Positions 21,240-32,475 of a stretch of 64,000 bases of DNA are shown here, one piece after another. Under the pieces are notes generated by a model that was not told the DNA's origin, made no database searches, and was given only the letters and a program-made list of their open reading frames with translations. Numbering within the stretch: position 1 is the first letter of the stretch; each line of letters begins with the position of its first letter. A program made the translations under genes and the position numbers. Source of the DNA: Kappaphycus alvarezii (taxonomy: Eukaryota > Rhodophyta > Florideophyceae > Gigartinales > Solieriaceae); NCBI GenBank assembly GCA_002205965.3, contig NADL03000657.1:868001-932000 (forward strand), given 5' to 3'.

Positions 21240-21480
21240 AATTAAAAGTGGGCTGACTTAAGTAGTGGTGTGGATTGATCGAGGCGTGGTGAGTGGTGAA
21301 GAGGTCCCCTATGTTGGGGGAGCTGAGTTGTCCGATATTATTTTGTGTCGCCCGTGGCCCACAATAAGTGTGGGGGCGTGTCGCATGATTTTTATCGCTC
21401 GACGGTCAGAGTCGCTAGATGATTGGACCGGTGTGCCGTACAGTATACAGTACTACTGTACTTGCACGGCGCGGGAGTAG
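21240..21480. other. Short segment inside the LINE with a GTAC-like motif
   Basis: The bases 21,438-21,462 (cagtatacagtactactgtac) resemble units of the 7.8-kb minisatellite. Otherwise I see no motif. This may be a small insertion inside the LINE or degraded linker. Confidence 0.3.
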
Positions 21481-22527
21481 AAACCCCCTAGGGGTAGGGC
21501 TTTATAAGAGGACGAGAGGGCTGCCGAAGTCCGGGGAGGGGAGGTAGCTTCCGCTTGGCCGCAAAAAAGGTAGCCCAGAGTAAACAAAAGCAGGAATTTT
21601 AATCACTACTACCGTTGAGCATCCGTTACGAGACGCTACTGCTGTTGCGTGTATCTCTATATTTTCGATTGTTTCTAAAGAGGTTGATCCTAACGATTCG
21701 AAGGCTAGTGGTACAAAATCCCATCATAGCCTTGAACGTCCGGGCATTACTTCTCCTGGAATCGCTGCCAGTTTCGCAGCTAAGCTCCTCTTCTTCCGCT
21801 TTTCTGCTACGTTTGGAACAGCTCGAGCTTCCCGTACTGCCATTTTTTTATAGCTCTCTTAGAGTGGGGATGATACATCACGCCATACGCAACTGGGAGA
21901 GGGGATCGAGTGTTTTTTGCATCAGACCTTGGGTGCACCAGAATGTCTGCGCATCGCGAACAGACCAGGAAGTACTTACTTCACTTCGTATTGAACGCTG
22001 ACTTCTGCTGCCTTTAGATTTCGGCTGACTACCTTTACCATTGCTCTGTATGGGTGCTGTATGTTGCATAAGTCTGCTGGACATTCTCCTAAAGCGTCCA
22101 TGGACGGCAGCACTCCGCGCACCGCAGCGGAGGAGTGTCATCAAAAAAAGCACTCCCATATGGCGACGGAGCATTTCTGTTCACATCTCGTCGTAAGTTC
22201 GGTTGACCGCAGACGGATGCGCAGCAAGGAACGCTGGTGTAGGCGCCTCCATGTATGCTTGGTAGCAAATCCTTCGTCGAATCTCTTCTCCGAGTGTGTT
22301 GCGGGATTGGGGAATATTGCCCATTTAACATCCTTCCAGAAGGACTTTGCTGCCGACTCACACCAGGCTCACATAGAACGTTCTGTGTATTATCAGCCTG
22401 TGCAGCAAGGCTAGTCGCTGTCAGTTCTTCTGGGGACGGCCTAGTTCGTTCGGAAAGGATGCTTGGAGTGTCGTTAAAAAGTCCTGAAGATTTCCATCCG
22501 CTTCCGCGATATTATACCTACGGTGTT

Positions 22528-23193
22528 CTAACGCATCAAGCTCCTCAGGGCATCGCAGTTGCTTGGCTTCAATAATGCTCGCCGCATACGCTGCGATATT
22601 TTGGCTCGCCACAGTGTAAAGCTATGACCGCCATATGGCAGAGGTAAGGGCACCTGCTGTCGAACTGCACTGGTCAGCGCTAAATTATTTGAGCGCGAGT
22701 AGAATTCCAACTGTTCTTCATCAAATCTGAGTGCAATTGCAGTGGACATATCTAGCAGCGCTAGCTTCACAACAGTTGAAGCTGCATGTCGAGGAACAGA
22801 CTCGGTGAAGGTGGAACCGAGTACGAGAGTCTCAGATATCGACGATAAGCGATAAAGTGTTCTAGCAGCCACTGATTTTCTGATTGAGAAAACTTTTCAT
22901 GAACTGTGGCGATCAATCGGGGCGCCGAGGAGGTCGATCTCTTTACAGGAAAAAAAATCTTTACTGAAGCGGTACAAGCGGCGATATCCGGTTGCAGGCG
23001 GGCGCGGCCAGAATAGACGTGATTTCGCTGGGTTAAAACAATCCGGGTTGGGCCCCTGGTACTGAGGATCTAGATTGCTGGGGAGATCCGTATAGAAGCC
23101 TATGGGGGTGCAGTCATCGGTATGCCATCTGTGTAGACAGATGTGTTGCCCGGGAATTTCTGTTGCTAATAGATGCAATACATAGGAGAACAT
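22528..23193 (-). pseudogene. LINE reverse transcriptase palm/thumb remnant
   Basis: The frame 23,193-22,897 contains HRWHTDDCTPIGFYTDLPS, where HTDD (23,124-23,113) stands for the catalytic YxDD box with Tyr changed to His; then NPAKSRLFWP (typical LINE N.xKxxxxxP) and EIDLLGAPI (typical LLGxPIG). After a gap the frame 22,872-22,528 has QQVPLPLPYGGHSFTLW, matching the LINE motif xQLPxxxGGLGL, and a third frame from 22,612 continues IAAYAASIIEAKQL. The combination is diagnostic for non-LTR RT. Frameshifts make it inactive. Confidence 0.7.
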
Positions 23194-23379
23194 GAGTATA
23201 CTTGTCGGGTCTCCTCATTGCATCCCTTTTTGGCTAGGGATGTCTTGTGCGAACGCTGCAGCAGAATTAGGGACGCCGCAGCAGTCGTCATGCCCAATGC
23301 GGCCAGCGTGATGGCTGGCCTGAGGGTAGCATTTTAGAGAGTGTAGTTACTTCCCCATTCCTGTGTCGGTGTACCCTTT

Positions 23380-23619
23380 TTGAGACAATTGTGGTTGTCA
23401 GAGAAGCATGAAAAAATCGGATTTATGTATCTTCGGATAGGGCTAAATCGCCGGGAGAAGATATACTTAGAACCAACTACCCCAGGAAGCAGGTGTTGCG
23501 AGCGACAAAAGTGCTACTGTGGTATAGTTGAACAAATAAAAAGGAATTTATATGGAAGAGAGTTGAAGGGGCTACAAGCAAGTATGGAAGATGCAGGGTT
23601 TACCACCTATGCTCAATGA
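23380..23619 (+). CDS. R1 plus-strand protein C-terminus, copy B
   Basis: Open frame of 79 codons, without an ATG at a convincing start; the coding part homologous to copy A begins at RREK (23,449). Contains CCERQKCYC, GIVEQIKR and GLQASMEDAGFTTYAQ. It is basic and cysteine-bearing with no known domain. Conservation of both the frame and the stop codon with copy A suggests that this is the true C-terminus of a protein whose upstream part (MAGLK... in copies B, C and D) lies in a different frame, either through decay or through an intron. Confidence 0.4.
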   Translation: MRQLWLSEKHEKIGFMYLRIGLNRREKIYLEPTTPGSRCCERQKCYCGIVEQIKRNLYGRELKGLQASMEDAGFTTYAQ

Positions 23620-23979
23620 CTAGCGCAAAAAACGTTTTTTGTGTCAAATTTGACTCTCAATTTCCTAACTATTTGGCACATGACTTGAAGTTGTCTGCCA
23701 CCTTGCTTGACATCTCCATGAGGAAGCAGTGTAATCAGCTTATATAGATTTTTACCTACCCCAAAAGTCCGAACAAAACTACAGAAGGTACCAGGAAATG
23801 CATTGAAACAATTTATGTGGATGATATACTCTAAACAAAAATACTTAAGAAACTAACAACAATGAGTTCCGTTATTTCTAATTCTCTAAATCAGATCCAA
23901 ACAACCCTCTAAAAATCCAGCTGTCCAAGCAGTCCCCACAAATATCTGCGAACGGCTCTATTCCCTCTTGGGAGATATC

Positions 23980-24477
23980 TTAACTACTAAAAATATCTCC
24001 ATCAGGTTCCAGCGTCGGCACCACTTGTTCAGTACTCTCCAGTCTAGGCTCCACCAGTCTAACACTTTCCATATCCCCCGTTTCCTCATCCAACTCGTCC
24101 TCATCCTCTTCATCCCCATTTTCCTCCTCTTCATCCTCCCCTTCCTTCTCATCCTCCCCGTCGTCCTCGTCGTCCTCGTCCTCCCCGTCCTCCTCGTTAC
24201 TAACCTCATAGACCAATACAGGGGCTACCCACTTCTCGAAGATCTCACCAGCTCCCTGTTCGATGTCCAACTCCTGGCCCTCATCTACCTCCTCCGCCTC
24301 ATCCTCAATAAAGAGGCGACGCAAGAATTCGATGAACTTTTTCTTGGTTTGCCGGCGCAGATAGTCCTCGCGGTTAGTGGGTCTGAAAGGGAGTAGGGGA
24401 ATAGATTTTAGGGGACGGGGATGGCGATTTTTGGATATGGCTTTCGAGGGGTGTAGATTGGTCATTTTGGTAGGCAT
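23980..24477 (-). CDS. R1 acidic protein, copy B
   Basis: 165 codons from the ATG at 24,477 (MPTKMTNLHPSKAISKN); the frame is open to 24,540 without another ATG. Residues 1-40 are Ser/Pro/Lys-rich. Then comes a basic helix (REDYLRRQTKKKFIEFLRRL), an acidic linker, an EIFEKWVAPVLVYEV segment, an almost pure Asp/Glu run of about 45 residues, and a tail ending EPDGDIFSS. It is intact here but stop-interrupted in copy A. Such basic-helix plus acidic-tail proteins are often nuclear, but the function is unknown. The Glu/Asp run is encoded by (GAN)n, so the opposite strand is also open and should be ignored. Confidence 0.5.
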   Translation of the reverse strand: MPTKMTNLHPSKAISKNRHPRPLKSIPLLPFRPTNREDYLRRQTKKKFIEFLRRLFIEDEAEEVDEGQELDIEQGAGEIFEKWVAPVLVYEVSNEEDGEDEDDEDDGEDEKEGEDEEEENGDEEDEDELDEETGDMESVRLVEPRLESTEQVVPTLEPDGDIFSS

Positions 24478-24549
24478 TGGGGAATGGAAGGTAATAGAGG
24501 GTGTTTTGGATAGGTGTAGTGGGAGAGAGTTGATAAGCAAAACGATCGG

Positions 24550-26590
24550 GGACGTTTAAAACTTGGAATAAAGGGGTTGAAATAGGCTCCCGGGGCAGGT
24601 TCTTTAGATTAGGAATAGGTAAAATAAATCTGTAAGCGTTTTGTAAGCGTTTTTGTAGTAGTGCATTTGCGCTATTTCTCTCAAAAAAGCGAATTTCGTA
24701 AGCTAAAATGGAAAAAGAACTTGATTCAGGATCGATTCAGAGGGGTAGATACAGTATAAAAATATCAAGATAAAATGGATGTAAATCTTGAGAGGACCGA
24801 TAATGATAAGCGAGACTCAGGGAAGACGAGGAAGGACCGTAACTATAAGCAAATTTAGACAAAGAGAGGTAGTACAGTAAACTAAAGGTCTGTAGATGAC
24901 GGCGGCAAAAAAATCCGTTCCTATCTGCACTCGCCTAACATCTTCTAAGAGTAGAACACTCAAACATTTTCTCCGAATCAGCGAAGGCTCGTTGCGATCG
25001 TACACTATGTTCAGAAAACGACATAGCGACTACACCTTGATTGCGAGCAAGTTTATCATGCGCTGTCTGGAGGACCGATTGCAGACAATATGCGCATCCA
25101 CGGACACTAATTCATACTCTTCCTTGTCTCCCTGGCGCTGTACCAATCTCCGTGCTTCATATACAATGGAATCTAGCCCATTGAGCTCGCCAATGGTCAC
25201 TTTTAAGGGTATGAGGTATTCTCTCGTGCCTTCCAGAGCTTATGGTGGAAGCAACTTTGCTACAAGTCCCCTCTGTCGAAGCTCCCCTGCGAGGATTGAT
25301 AGATGCGGTTTTGAACTCCAATACTTTCCAGGAACTGCAACTCCCTATTGCGCCCTTCGGCCCTCAAAGCATTATTTGGCATCGGGCTCCGCTTTCGCGA
25401 AGCTTACCGCGACCGTTACGTTTGTTTTGTCCGATGCTGTCACGCGTACCTTGTGCCCTACCTATCTCCCTGTGGTACCCACCACTGCTCTCTAATCTTA
25501 CAAATCTATAGTTTGGACCCACGACGAATAAAAGACATGAATGTCACCAAAGAAGGTAATCCAATTCACGACTGTCGAATCAATGAGGCAGTTTGGACGG
25601 GCAAGTTGCCCGCCCAGTTAAAGAAAAGGCTTTTTATTTAATACAAAAAAGAGAGATAGGAGTACTGGAGAATTTCATGCCTCTTTTGCAGTAAATGGTT
25701 GCAAGGACAGGCTTTCGCGGCCTTGATGTCAACGGGCTCCAGGCCTGGGTATTTATCTTGGACCGAAATTGTCAAACGTAATTGCAGATCTATTCCCGAG
25801 TACTGCTGTTTCTACCTACTTTGTAGTTCCACCAGGGGTATGTACGACACCTATCGATAAGTATGGTGTTCTTCCGCTGTGCTGTGCCCATGGCTCCATC
25901 CGCGATTTGCGGCATGACTAACAGACACAGTTCATTGTCGTGGACCTCTCAAAAGCTGCCCGGCACCCTGTTCTCTAGCCTCAACAAGACGGGCATGCAC
26001 TTAAACCTGGCATCAACGCGCGTGGATAAAATTTGGCACAGACGATTATGGAACCGTCATCTATCCCTTGACCGTCGCCCGCCTCCCTTCCCTTGCGCCA
26101 TGTCCGCATAAAACCCTTAACAATGCCCGCCTTGGAAGCTACACTCCTTTCGCCGAACTAATCCGAGCGAATGTCCCTGGGCATCACTTCATTTCTATTC
26201 TTCAATCTACATTGAGAGCTTGGCATCCTGCTGTTTTGGACTTCCCCAAACCGGTTGAAAATGTTGGTGTCGCTGGTGCAGTTGCCTTGGTTGATGACAC
26301 ACGGCAAACACTGTTCACTGATCACGCGGTGATACTTGTCAAGAATAATGGCAGCTGCAAAAATGAAATTGTATACGTAGATCCAAAATAGAAAGTTCCA
26401 AATAAATGAATGGTAAATTACCTGAATTGGGCTGAGAATAAAAATAAAAGAAATCCATATTTATTGATTGACATGAATAGTTCAATGGACCCAGTTTTTT
26501 TTCTGACAGCCAAAGGCTGTTTATACAGCAGATCAGTGTAAAAAAGCTACAAAAAGTATTCTAACAGTATAAAAAGTTTTGTAGATCAAA
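24550..26590. other. Decayed sequence with weak plus-strand frames
   Basis: Open frames at 24,896-25,495, 25,242-25,511 and 26,068-26,391 overlap in different registers. The last has a plausible protein texture (FISILQSTLRAWHPAVLDFP, VGVAGAVALVDDTRQTL), but none carries a motif I know. They may be pieces of one pseudogene with frameshifts. The sequence is moderately GC-rich until 26,390 and AT-rich after it. Confidence 0.3.
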
Positions 26591-28430
26591 TTTGTGCTCA
26601 ATAAGAATTATGGAATTGTTCCCCAAGTAAGCATTTATCCAAATAATAATCTTCTGGCAAGATAATTCCACGAATTATACCTATAGAATTTAAAAACCAA
26701 CTGAAAGAACTAAAATTGATTCGCATGTAAATAAGGTGTAGAACATGGATTAGTGAGAATTGTATAAATTTAATTTTCGAATATTCACAATTATTAAAGC
26801 TTGTTGATAAAAATTTGTGGCCCAAATTTTCTTTTCCTGTATTCGATCTGGAAATCTAGTTACATGGTTTTCCAATACTTTTAAAAAATATTTCCGTTTT
26901 TCACACCACTCCACATTTTTTGAAAATATGAATAGTATACAATATTATCCTGTTGATTGGATTGAGTCACGAGGTAAAGTCTCACTCATATACACAAGTA
27001 TAGATCTGTCAAACGTAAGAAGCTTGAGATACAGGACCGTCCTATTTTTTCAACGGGTCGGATGGATTAATTGAGTCGTGTATGCAAAGCAATTTCTTGA
27101 TTTTATTTGTTTCAAAACTATATCTTACTGACTGGATGTCAGCCTTTATAGACATGGGTTCAGGTACACGAAATGTGGCAAGAAAGCTGAGTATTTCCTT
27201 CGAGTCCACAAAACATGTAGGTGAATATTAACATTGAGTATCCTACTCCATGCTGCTGCAATAATTTTTCCTTCTTCAATAGCTTCACCAGCAGCTAATA
27301 TTTCCCCTAGCTCATTTGATTTAACATGACGCCGGAATAAATATGAATACTGATATATGAAATATAGATTTTCATTTTAATGAACCAGTTAAGAGTCTAA
27401 CAATACATCCAAGTTGCGCATTTATCAATCCTGCAGGTTTTCCTACATCAGAAAAAAACTAGTGGTAAATTAAATTTCCAGAATTATCGGAGTATCAATA
27501 TGTCCCGGTAACGGCAAAGGGTTTTCAACTTCGTATCATCGACGGTTGAATAGATTAGTCACGGATCAATTGATTGGACCCCCTTTGCGGCCAGTAAATG
27601 GCCTTAAACTCAGATTAAGAAGAATGAACGATTCCCAAAAAGAAAATCGAACAATTCTAAGAATCAAACGAGAACTTTTCAATAGTGTTCATTCCATCAT
27701 CTGTTTGTTTCCGGCGATTTCTGGATAGAGTGTGAAATTCAAGTCCAGGTAATCTCTCATCAGCTGATTCACTAAGATTTAATCGGTGAGTTGTGCAATT
27801 TTAGCACCACCAATATTGATGAAACCAGATATGTGCAGTATGGGATCCAGCTTATATATGTTTCCAAGGTCTTGAATAAAACTTTTCTTGCACTATTCGG
27901 GTCCAACAACCAAAATATCATCATAACATTTAACAGTAAGTATATAATAATATAATAAATAACCATTTTGAACACATAAAATTATTTAAAAATATAAACG
28001 ATTGATTTCAAGCCAAAAAAAACATATCCGAACGTACTCGCAATTTTGCATTCACGTTAGCTAAGCCATACGAAACAGAAATATTTACCAATAAAAAGCT
28101 TTTTCGGTGCATTTTCGAGGGATCCTTACTTAAAAGTTGAGAAGTGCTGATGCAGAATGAGAAATGCTGGGTTGACGTCAACCTTTGATTAACTTCATTT
28201 CAAAATTGTAGGGATGAATAAAAGCATTCTAATTGCCGTTGGGGAACAATATTCTAAGTATATCTGAAGATTTTTACCCATTTTACTCTGACTCCTATTC
28301 GGAGTAATCTATGCCCTGCAATAACATTTTCCATCGTATATAATTTTACACTTGTATAAAACATGACTATATATCACAATTAAGTACGGAGGAAAATTTT
28401 AAACATGGATTTGTGAACAAGTTCTCAAAG
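26590..28430 (-). mobile_element. Ty1/copia family A-like remnant, copy 3 (RT-RNase H)
   Basis: Same family as copy 2. Minus-strand order: SPTAIRMLLFIPTILK and KVDVNPAFL (about 28,260-28,180; copy 2 has SPMAIRVLLSLLQFF and QVDLKSAFL), a YVDD-region frame from 27,975 (LLNVMMIFWLLDPNSARKV..YISW; the catalytic Asp residues are lost), RNase H at about 27,430 (GKPAGLINAQLGCIVRLL), and a later part not seen in copy 2 (SNELGEILAAGEAIEEGK, about 27,300; LVDSKE-like, about 27,190). AT-rich, more decayed than copy 2. Confidence 0.6.
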
Positions 28431-28439
28431 TCCGTTTCC

Positions 28440-30555
28440 TTCTATGCTGTATGCATTAAACCCGACAAGATCGCACGAAGCAACTTTACGTAATTGAGAA
28501 TCTATCGTGTATTTTGCAGGTCTGACAATAATGCTAAATAATAGCCCAATTTTACACTTTGGAAAGAACCACGTGTCATAACTGGTATCACCGCTACGCC
28601 TGTTGTAGCTAACAGCGCAGAAACGTAATACGATTGGGGATAAACACAAACTTTTCCATCCAATACACCAAGTTCCCCGGACCGATCGCACGTGGCACCA
28701 GTGTGACCGGAAGGAAAGGGCTTAGAGTTTTTTCAGATGACCCGTTCGGGTTCCATGTTGTCTGATTGGCTCCCTCAAAAGAGAGGACTTTACGGCTTGT
28801 TTACCCTGGTATTTTTTATTATATGGAGAAGGCATCGTAATTTTTTGCTGAACTACACTAGCAATATAATTTATCAGCTATGATTTGGTGAGAATAGTCA
28901 AGACTTGCAAATGACAGCTGAACTGTTAATACTTGTCTTATGCCAGAAAATATTTAGGGTTATATAACCATTTTGTTATTATATTTTTAAAGAGGGCAAA
29001 TTTATTCTTTAGGGACAGCTATTCTGTTTGTTGCATTACGGATTCGAAATTCGGCTGAAATCACCATGAAAGTTATTGTGTTTTCGATGCAGTGGACGCC
29101 AATGCTTGATTTTTTACAAATTTTCACGTAGATTTCCAGTTTACATTTTATTCTTTACGTGGCCTCAGATTACAGCGTGCAATTTTAATTCGACTCGGTA
29201 CTATAGGTGGTGTGGAACCCCCAGCTCTTCCGTTATTCAGATCCCATTGTTCATCAAGATGCATGCAACAGCCTTCTGAGCCAGATTTCGCGATGGATCA
29301 ATTTCAATTGACCCCAATGCCGAATACTACCACTACTACTGTAGTAGAGCCTCCTCACTGCAACTCAATGCAATAACGAGAAGTGGTACCATGAGCCTTA
29401 AAAGGGTCAAAATTATCATTTGTGCAAAGTTACGGCGTTTTTTCTTTTCGGTTGTATGCTATATAGTACAGGTGTGATACATTTGTGGAAAAACTTGAGC
29501 AATTCTCTCAAAGAAAGAGTATCAGAAACTATCACTCTCGCAAATTAACCAATGCAATATTCTTACCTTCCCAAATCTTGCACGCGAACATTTAAATTGT
29601 ATAATAGTTTGTAGCAAGATCAGGAGCTTAGGAGATAAGGCATGAAATTGAAGTCCCCTAAAATCAAATGCGAGGTAATGATTTCTTGTCTGTAGGTCTG
29701 AATTCGTCGTATTTAAGCCTCCTTGAAAACATGTATGTTACCACATTGTTATTTACACCTGTAAGCAAGTTTGAAGGTGGTTGTCGACCAATGCAGCCAT
29801 AAAAAAGCGACTGAAAATTAACTGCTTACTTGCTATCTTCGGCCTCACTGGGCACGGTTAAGGATCGCTCGAGAATAACGGCGTCCATTGTTTCTTCATA
29901 TGTCGTATTAGATAGCAATATTGATGTAGAAAGATCATTGCAAAATGAGATCAGTTCAAAAGCAATTTATGAAATGCTGGAAGAGCATTCTACTATTTCA
30001 AGCTGTACACGCCGTTATTTTAATACAATTTAAGAGTGCTAACCACAGATTTTGTTCATATCTCCGCACCCTCCTTCACATATTCCGGCTTCACCTTCAT
30101 CCTGATATTCTGAATAATGAGTAAAAATCTGTTGGGGCGGATGGCAACCGTATTTCTTTTAACATTGCAATTTAAAAAATACCGTCTTGCTGGAAACGTA
30201 GTTCTTGTCTCCATCATTGTGTAAAAATCCGTAGTTAAGGGACAATTAGTTCAAACACAACTGGAATTACAAGGTGCAAGGTAATTTGAAGAGTATTTAA
30301 TGCCTAAATTGTCTCAGCGCTATCACATCTATACTTTTGCAAGATGCTTGTTGACTCTGCAATGATAAGATCCCAAGAGATGTGCATCTACTCCAATTCT
30401 TTATGAATTGTACAGGCTGTGCTATAAAAATTCCAGGCTTCCTTCGAAGTCTTTTGAGGACTTGAGATAGCCATTAAACAGCCTTACACATCATAAACTC
30501 GGAACCAGGCTGGAAGGCCCTGCGCGCTGCATTGTCATTTTTCGAAGTACAATTT
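28440..30555. other. AT-rich spacer, no gene supported
   Basis: Only short open frames (29,076-29,279 and 29,830-30,033 plus; 28,425-28,691 minus), none with a motif. The right end is the outer flank of the chromovirus. Confidence 0.4.
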
Positions 30556-30973
30556 CGGAGCAGAGAGGAAGGCGGCCGGGTGCTGCTAAAGAAACTGTAG
30601 AGGCGATGGTAATGGGTTTCAGAAAGTTAGGGGCAAAGGGTGTATGGAGTGTACCTGGATTCCCACAAGAATCCAGATGAGCCCCCCGTTTTATAGAAGT
30701 ACGGTAACTCTACTCTAGAAATTCTATACTGTGATAGCCATTATAACTTGCTATAAAGTAGAGGTGTAACTATAAATTGTACTATCTAGAATATAACTAC
30801 GTAAATAAAAACGATGACGTGGGGCTCCACCAAATAAAAACATTGAAGGAAAATCAAATTTCTAAATCATTCAAGAGATACAGTTTCCCTGTTACGCCAC
30901 TGTGTAACAGTGAACTGGAATAGCGACAGCGACAAGTCTCTATTACACAGTGGTGTAACAGGACATTGTTACA
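30556..30973 (-). repeat. Chromovirus 3' LTR
   Basis: On the minus strand it begins TGTAACAATGTCC at 30,973 directly after the polypurine tract. The TATAAAA box is at 30,695-30,689. The outer end (cggag at 30,556-30,560) has lost the TGAAA seen in the 5' LTR. About 15 substitutions and several 1-2 nt indels separate it from the 5' LTR. Confidence 0.8.
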
Positions 30974-30985
30974 CTATTCCTCCCC
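30974..30985 (-). promoter_or_regulatory. Chromovirus polypurine tract
   Basis: GGGGAGGAATAG on the minus strand, immediately before the TGTAACA start of the 3' LTR. This is the plus-strand DNA primer of reverse transcription. Confidence 0.7.
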
Positions 30986-31025
30986 GGACTGTTGACGTCC
31001 TCGTCAATGATACTGCGGGAGTATA

Positions 31026-31205
31026 TTATGTTTCCGAATATACTCTTGGAAAGCTTCCGTTACTACAGCAGATCCATTTGTAACATCACGAAGTCCTTTG
31101 TTGGTTGCCACTCGCCTCATGACGTGGCACACCATGCATCAAAACCAAGAACTTGAAACCGCGTCCAACCTTTTTGTGATCCAAGATAACCTCAACTTCC
31201 TGTTC
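31026..31205 (-). pseudogene. Chromodomain
   Basis: On the minus strand from about 31,203 the frame reads EVEVILDHKKVGRGFKFLVL then MHGVPRHEAS, and after a shift near 31,105 ends with NGSAVVTEAFQEYIRKHNIL. This matches the chromodomain pattern YxVExILDxRxxxGxxxYLVKWxGYPxxExTWEPxxNL...aLxxFxxx. It sits between the GPY/F module and the polypurine tract, as in known chromoviruses. The aromatic Trp of the consensus is replaced (LMHG for VKWxG), so methyl-lysine binding may be lost. Confidence 0.65.
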
Positions 31206-31299
31206 TGGTCCATCAGGCAGCTCAGCGGTGCAGGTGCAGGAGGAATGGGTAAAGAAATGTCATCGGGCTGCTCCAAATGTGGTGTGGTGTGAATGATAT

Positions 31300-32440
31300 G
31301 AATGATGGATGGATTTTAAAATAAGCAGGGAGATCCAGTCGAACAGCATTCTTACCAATTAGCTCCTTAACCACGAATGGCCCATATCTACGCGCACCAA
31401 GCTTTTTAGAATCCTGGGACTAGAATAAACATATGTAAACACGACGATTGATCCAAAGCTTTGAACCGACTTTGTAATCTGGAACCTTGTATCGCCTTGA
31501 AGCATATGCAGCTTGCCGAGCTTTTGCCACTTTGTAGGCAAATTGCGCATCCTCAAGAGAAACCTTGAGCTTGGCACGAAAGTCGTCCAAACTTTGAAGA
31601 GGTATGCTGCTTAGCCAAGAAGTCCAATGGCGATTTAGGTGTCCATCCCAAGTCCAGCTCAAATGGTGACATACCCAGATCATCGCTCACAGCCGAGTTG
31701 TATGCAAATTCTGCAGAAGGAAGCAGTTCATCCCAGTCATCCTGATGATACGAGCAATAGCAACGGAGATAGTTCTCGATCATCCTATTCATAATCTCAG
31801 AAGCGCCATCTGTTTGTGGGTGTCTACTTGTAGACATTCTTAATTTCACCCCACAAAGATTCATCAGTGTCTTCCAAAACTTTGAAATGAACTTCTGTCC
31901 TATCTGAAGTCACATCATCAGGCAACCCGTGTTCTTGAAGATGTTCGCGAAGAAGTCTCGAGCGCGTCAGCGTGTCTCAGCAGTATCTGATGTTTTAGAT
32001 TTAAGAAAATGGACTCGACGAGTAAGTCGATCAACCCAAGTCGTGATCGCATCATGACCGCTCTCGTCAGGGTAGCCTCACAATGAAATCTGTAGCTAAT
32101 GATCCCATCTGCGGTCAGGCAATTCCAGTGACATTGGATCAGTCAACTTTTTTTGATTAGAGTCCTTATACTGCTGACACGTGAGACATCCTTCAAATAC
32201 TTTCGAACATCCGGCTCTTATGTTTCCAATGGAAGTTATCTAATCTGGACAGTGTCTTCGCAAATTTAAAATGTCACCAACTTTCGAGTCGTGAGCAATT
32301 TGCAAAATATCCGAAACTGACCTTCTTGGTACGCACAACTTTCCATTGTAAAACAGCCTCGAACCATCTTTTCGGAACATTGGCAGAATTCTTTCAAGTT
32401 TCTGCTTCTGAATATCCTCTGGCCACTCTCCTTCCATGGC
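31300..32440 (-). pseudogene. Chromovirus integrase with GPY/F module
   Basis: The frame from 32,437 has LPMFRKDGSRLFYNGKLCVP and the start of the HHCC zinc finger (IAHDSKVG...; C-x-x-C as CQQYK region near 32,175 is altered). The core is shifted several times; HPQTDGASEIMNRMIENYLR (31,830-31,770) has the catalytic Glu, followed by WDELLPSAEFAYNSAVSDDL and GMSPFELDLG. Farther down, DYKVGSKLWINRR and [20 protein letters not shown] then AVRLDLP are the GPY/F module (about 31,470-31,310). Confidence 0.75.
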
Positions 32441-32475
32441 TTTACCACTGGACCAAAGAACTGGTCGTCATCATA

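Larger units (their letters stand above)
20560..23220 (-). mobile_element. LINE retrotransposon, 5'-truncated
   Basis: Minus-strand order is RT palm and thumb (23,193-22,530), connecting helices (22,612-22,420), a degraded middle (22,360-21,880), and a C-terminal CCHC-like zinc domain (20,970 to about 20,700). The element starts abruptly in the RT palm near 23,220 with no endonuclease or N-terminal part, as expected for 5' truncation in target-primed reverse transcription. R1 copy B begins about 40 bp beyond. The local GC content is higher than in flanking copia remnants. Confidence 0.7.
23265..24540 (+). repeat. R1 repeat, copy B (most complete)
   Basis: This copy joins all R1 parts: the MAGLRVAF end of one plus-strand frame (about 23,310), the downstream frame 23,380-23,619 (RREK ... 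GIVEQIKR ... GLQASMEDAGFTTYAQ, TGA), a gene-free 360 bp, and the minus-strand acidic frame from 24,540 back to 23,980. It shows that the fragments seen alone in copies A, C and D belong to one unit at least 1.27 kb long. Left border is the LINE truncation point; the right border near 24,560 is not marked by a visible terminal repeat. Confidence 0.6.

Noticed and set aside
21615..22001. 128-codon plus-strand frame rich in Leu and Arg
   Set aside because: It lies opposite the degraded middle of the LINE and has no independent support.
24145..24200. Telomere- or satellite-like cctcctcgtc repeats
   Set aside because: They are the codon repeats of the Asp/Glu run of the acidic protein.
23968..24396. 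Hydrophobic plus-strand frame that looks like a membrane protein
   Set aside because: It is the complement of GAN repeats (Leu/Ile/Val-rich by composition) opposite the acidic frame.
30901..30960. Separate mobile element made of the ctgttac...gtaacag inverted repeats
   Set aside because: The same inverted motifs occur at the same place in the other LTR, so they are part of the chromovirus LTR.
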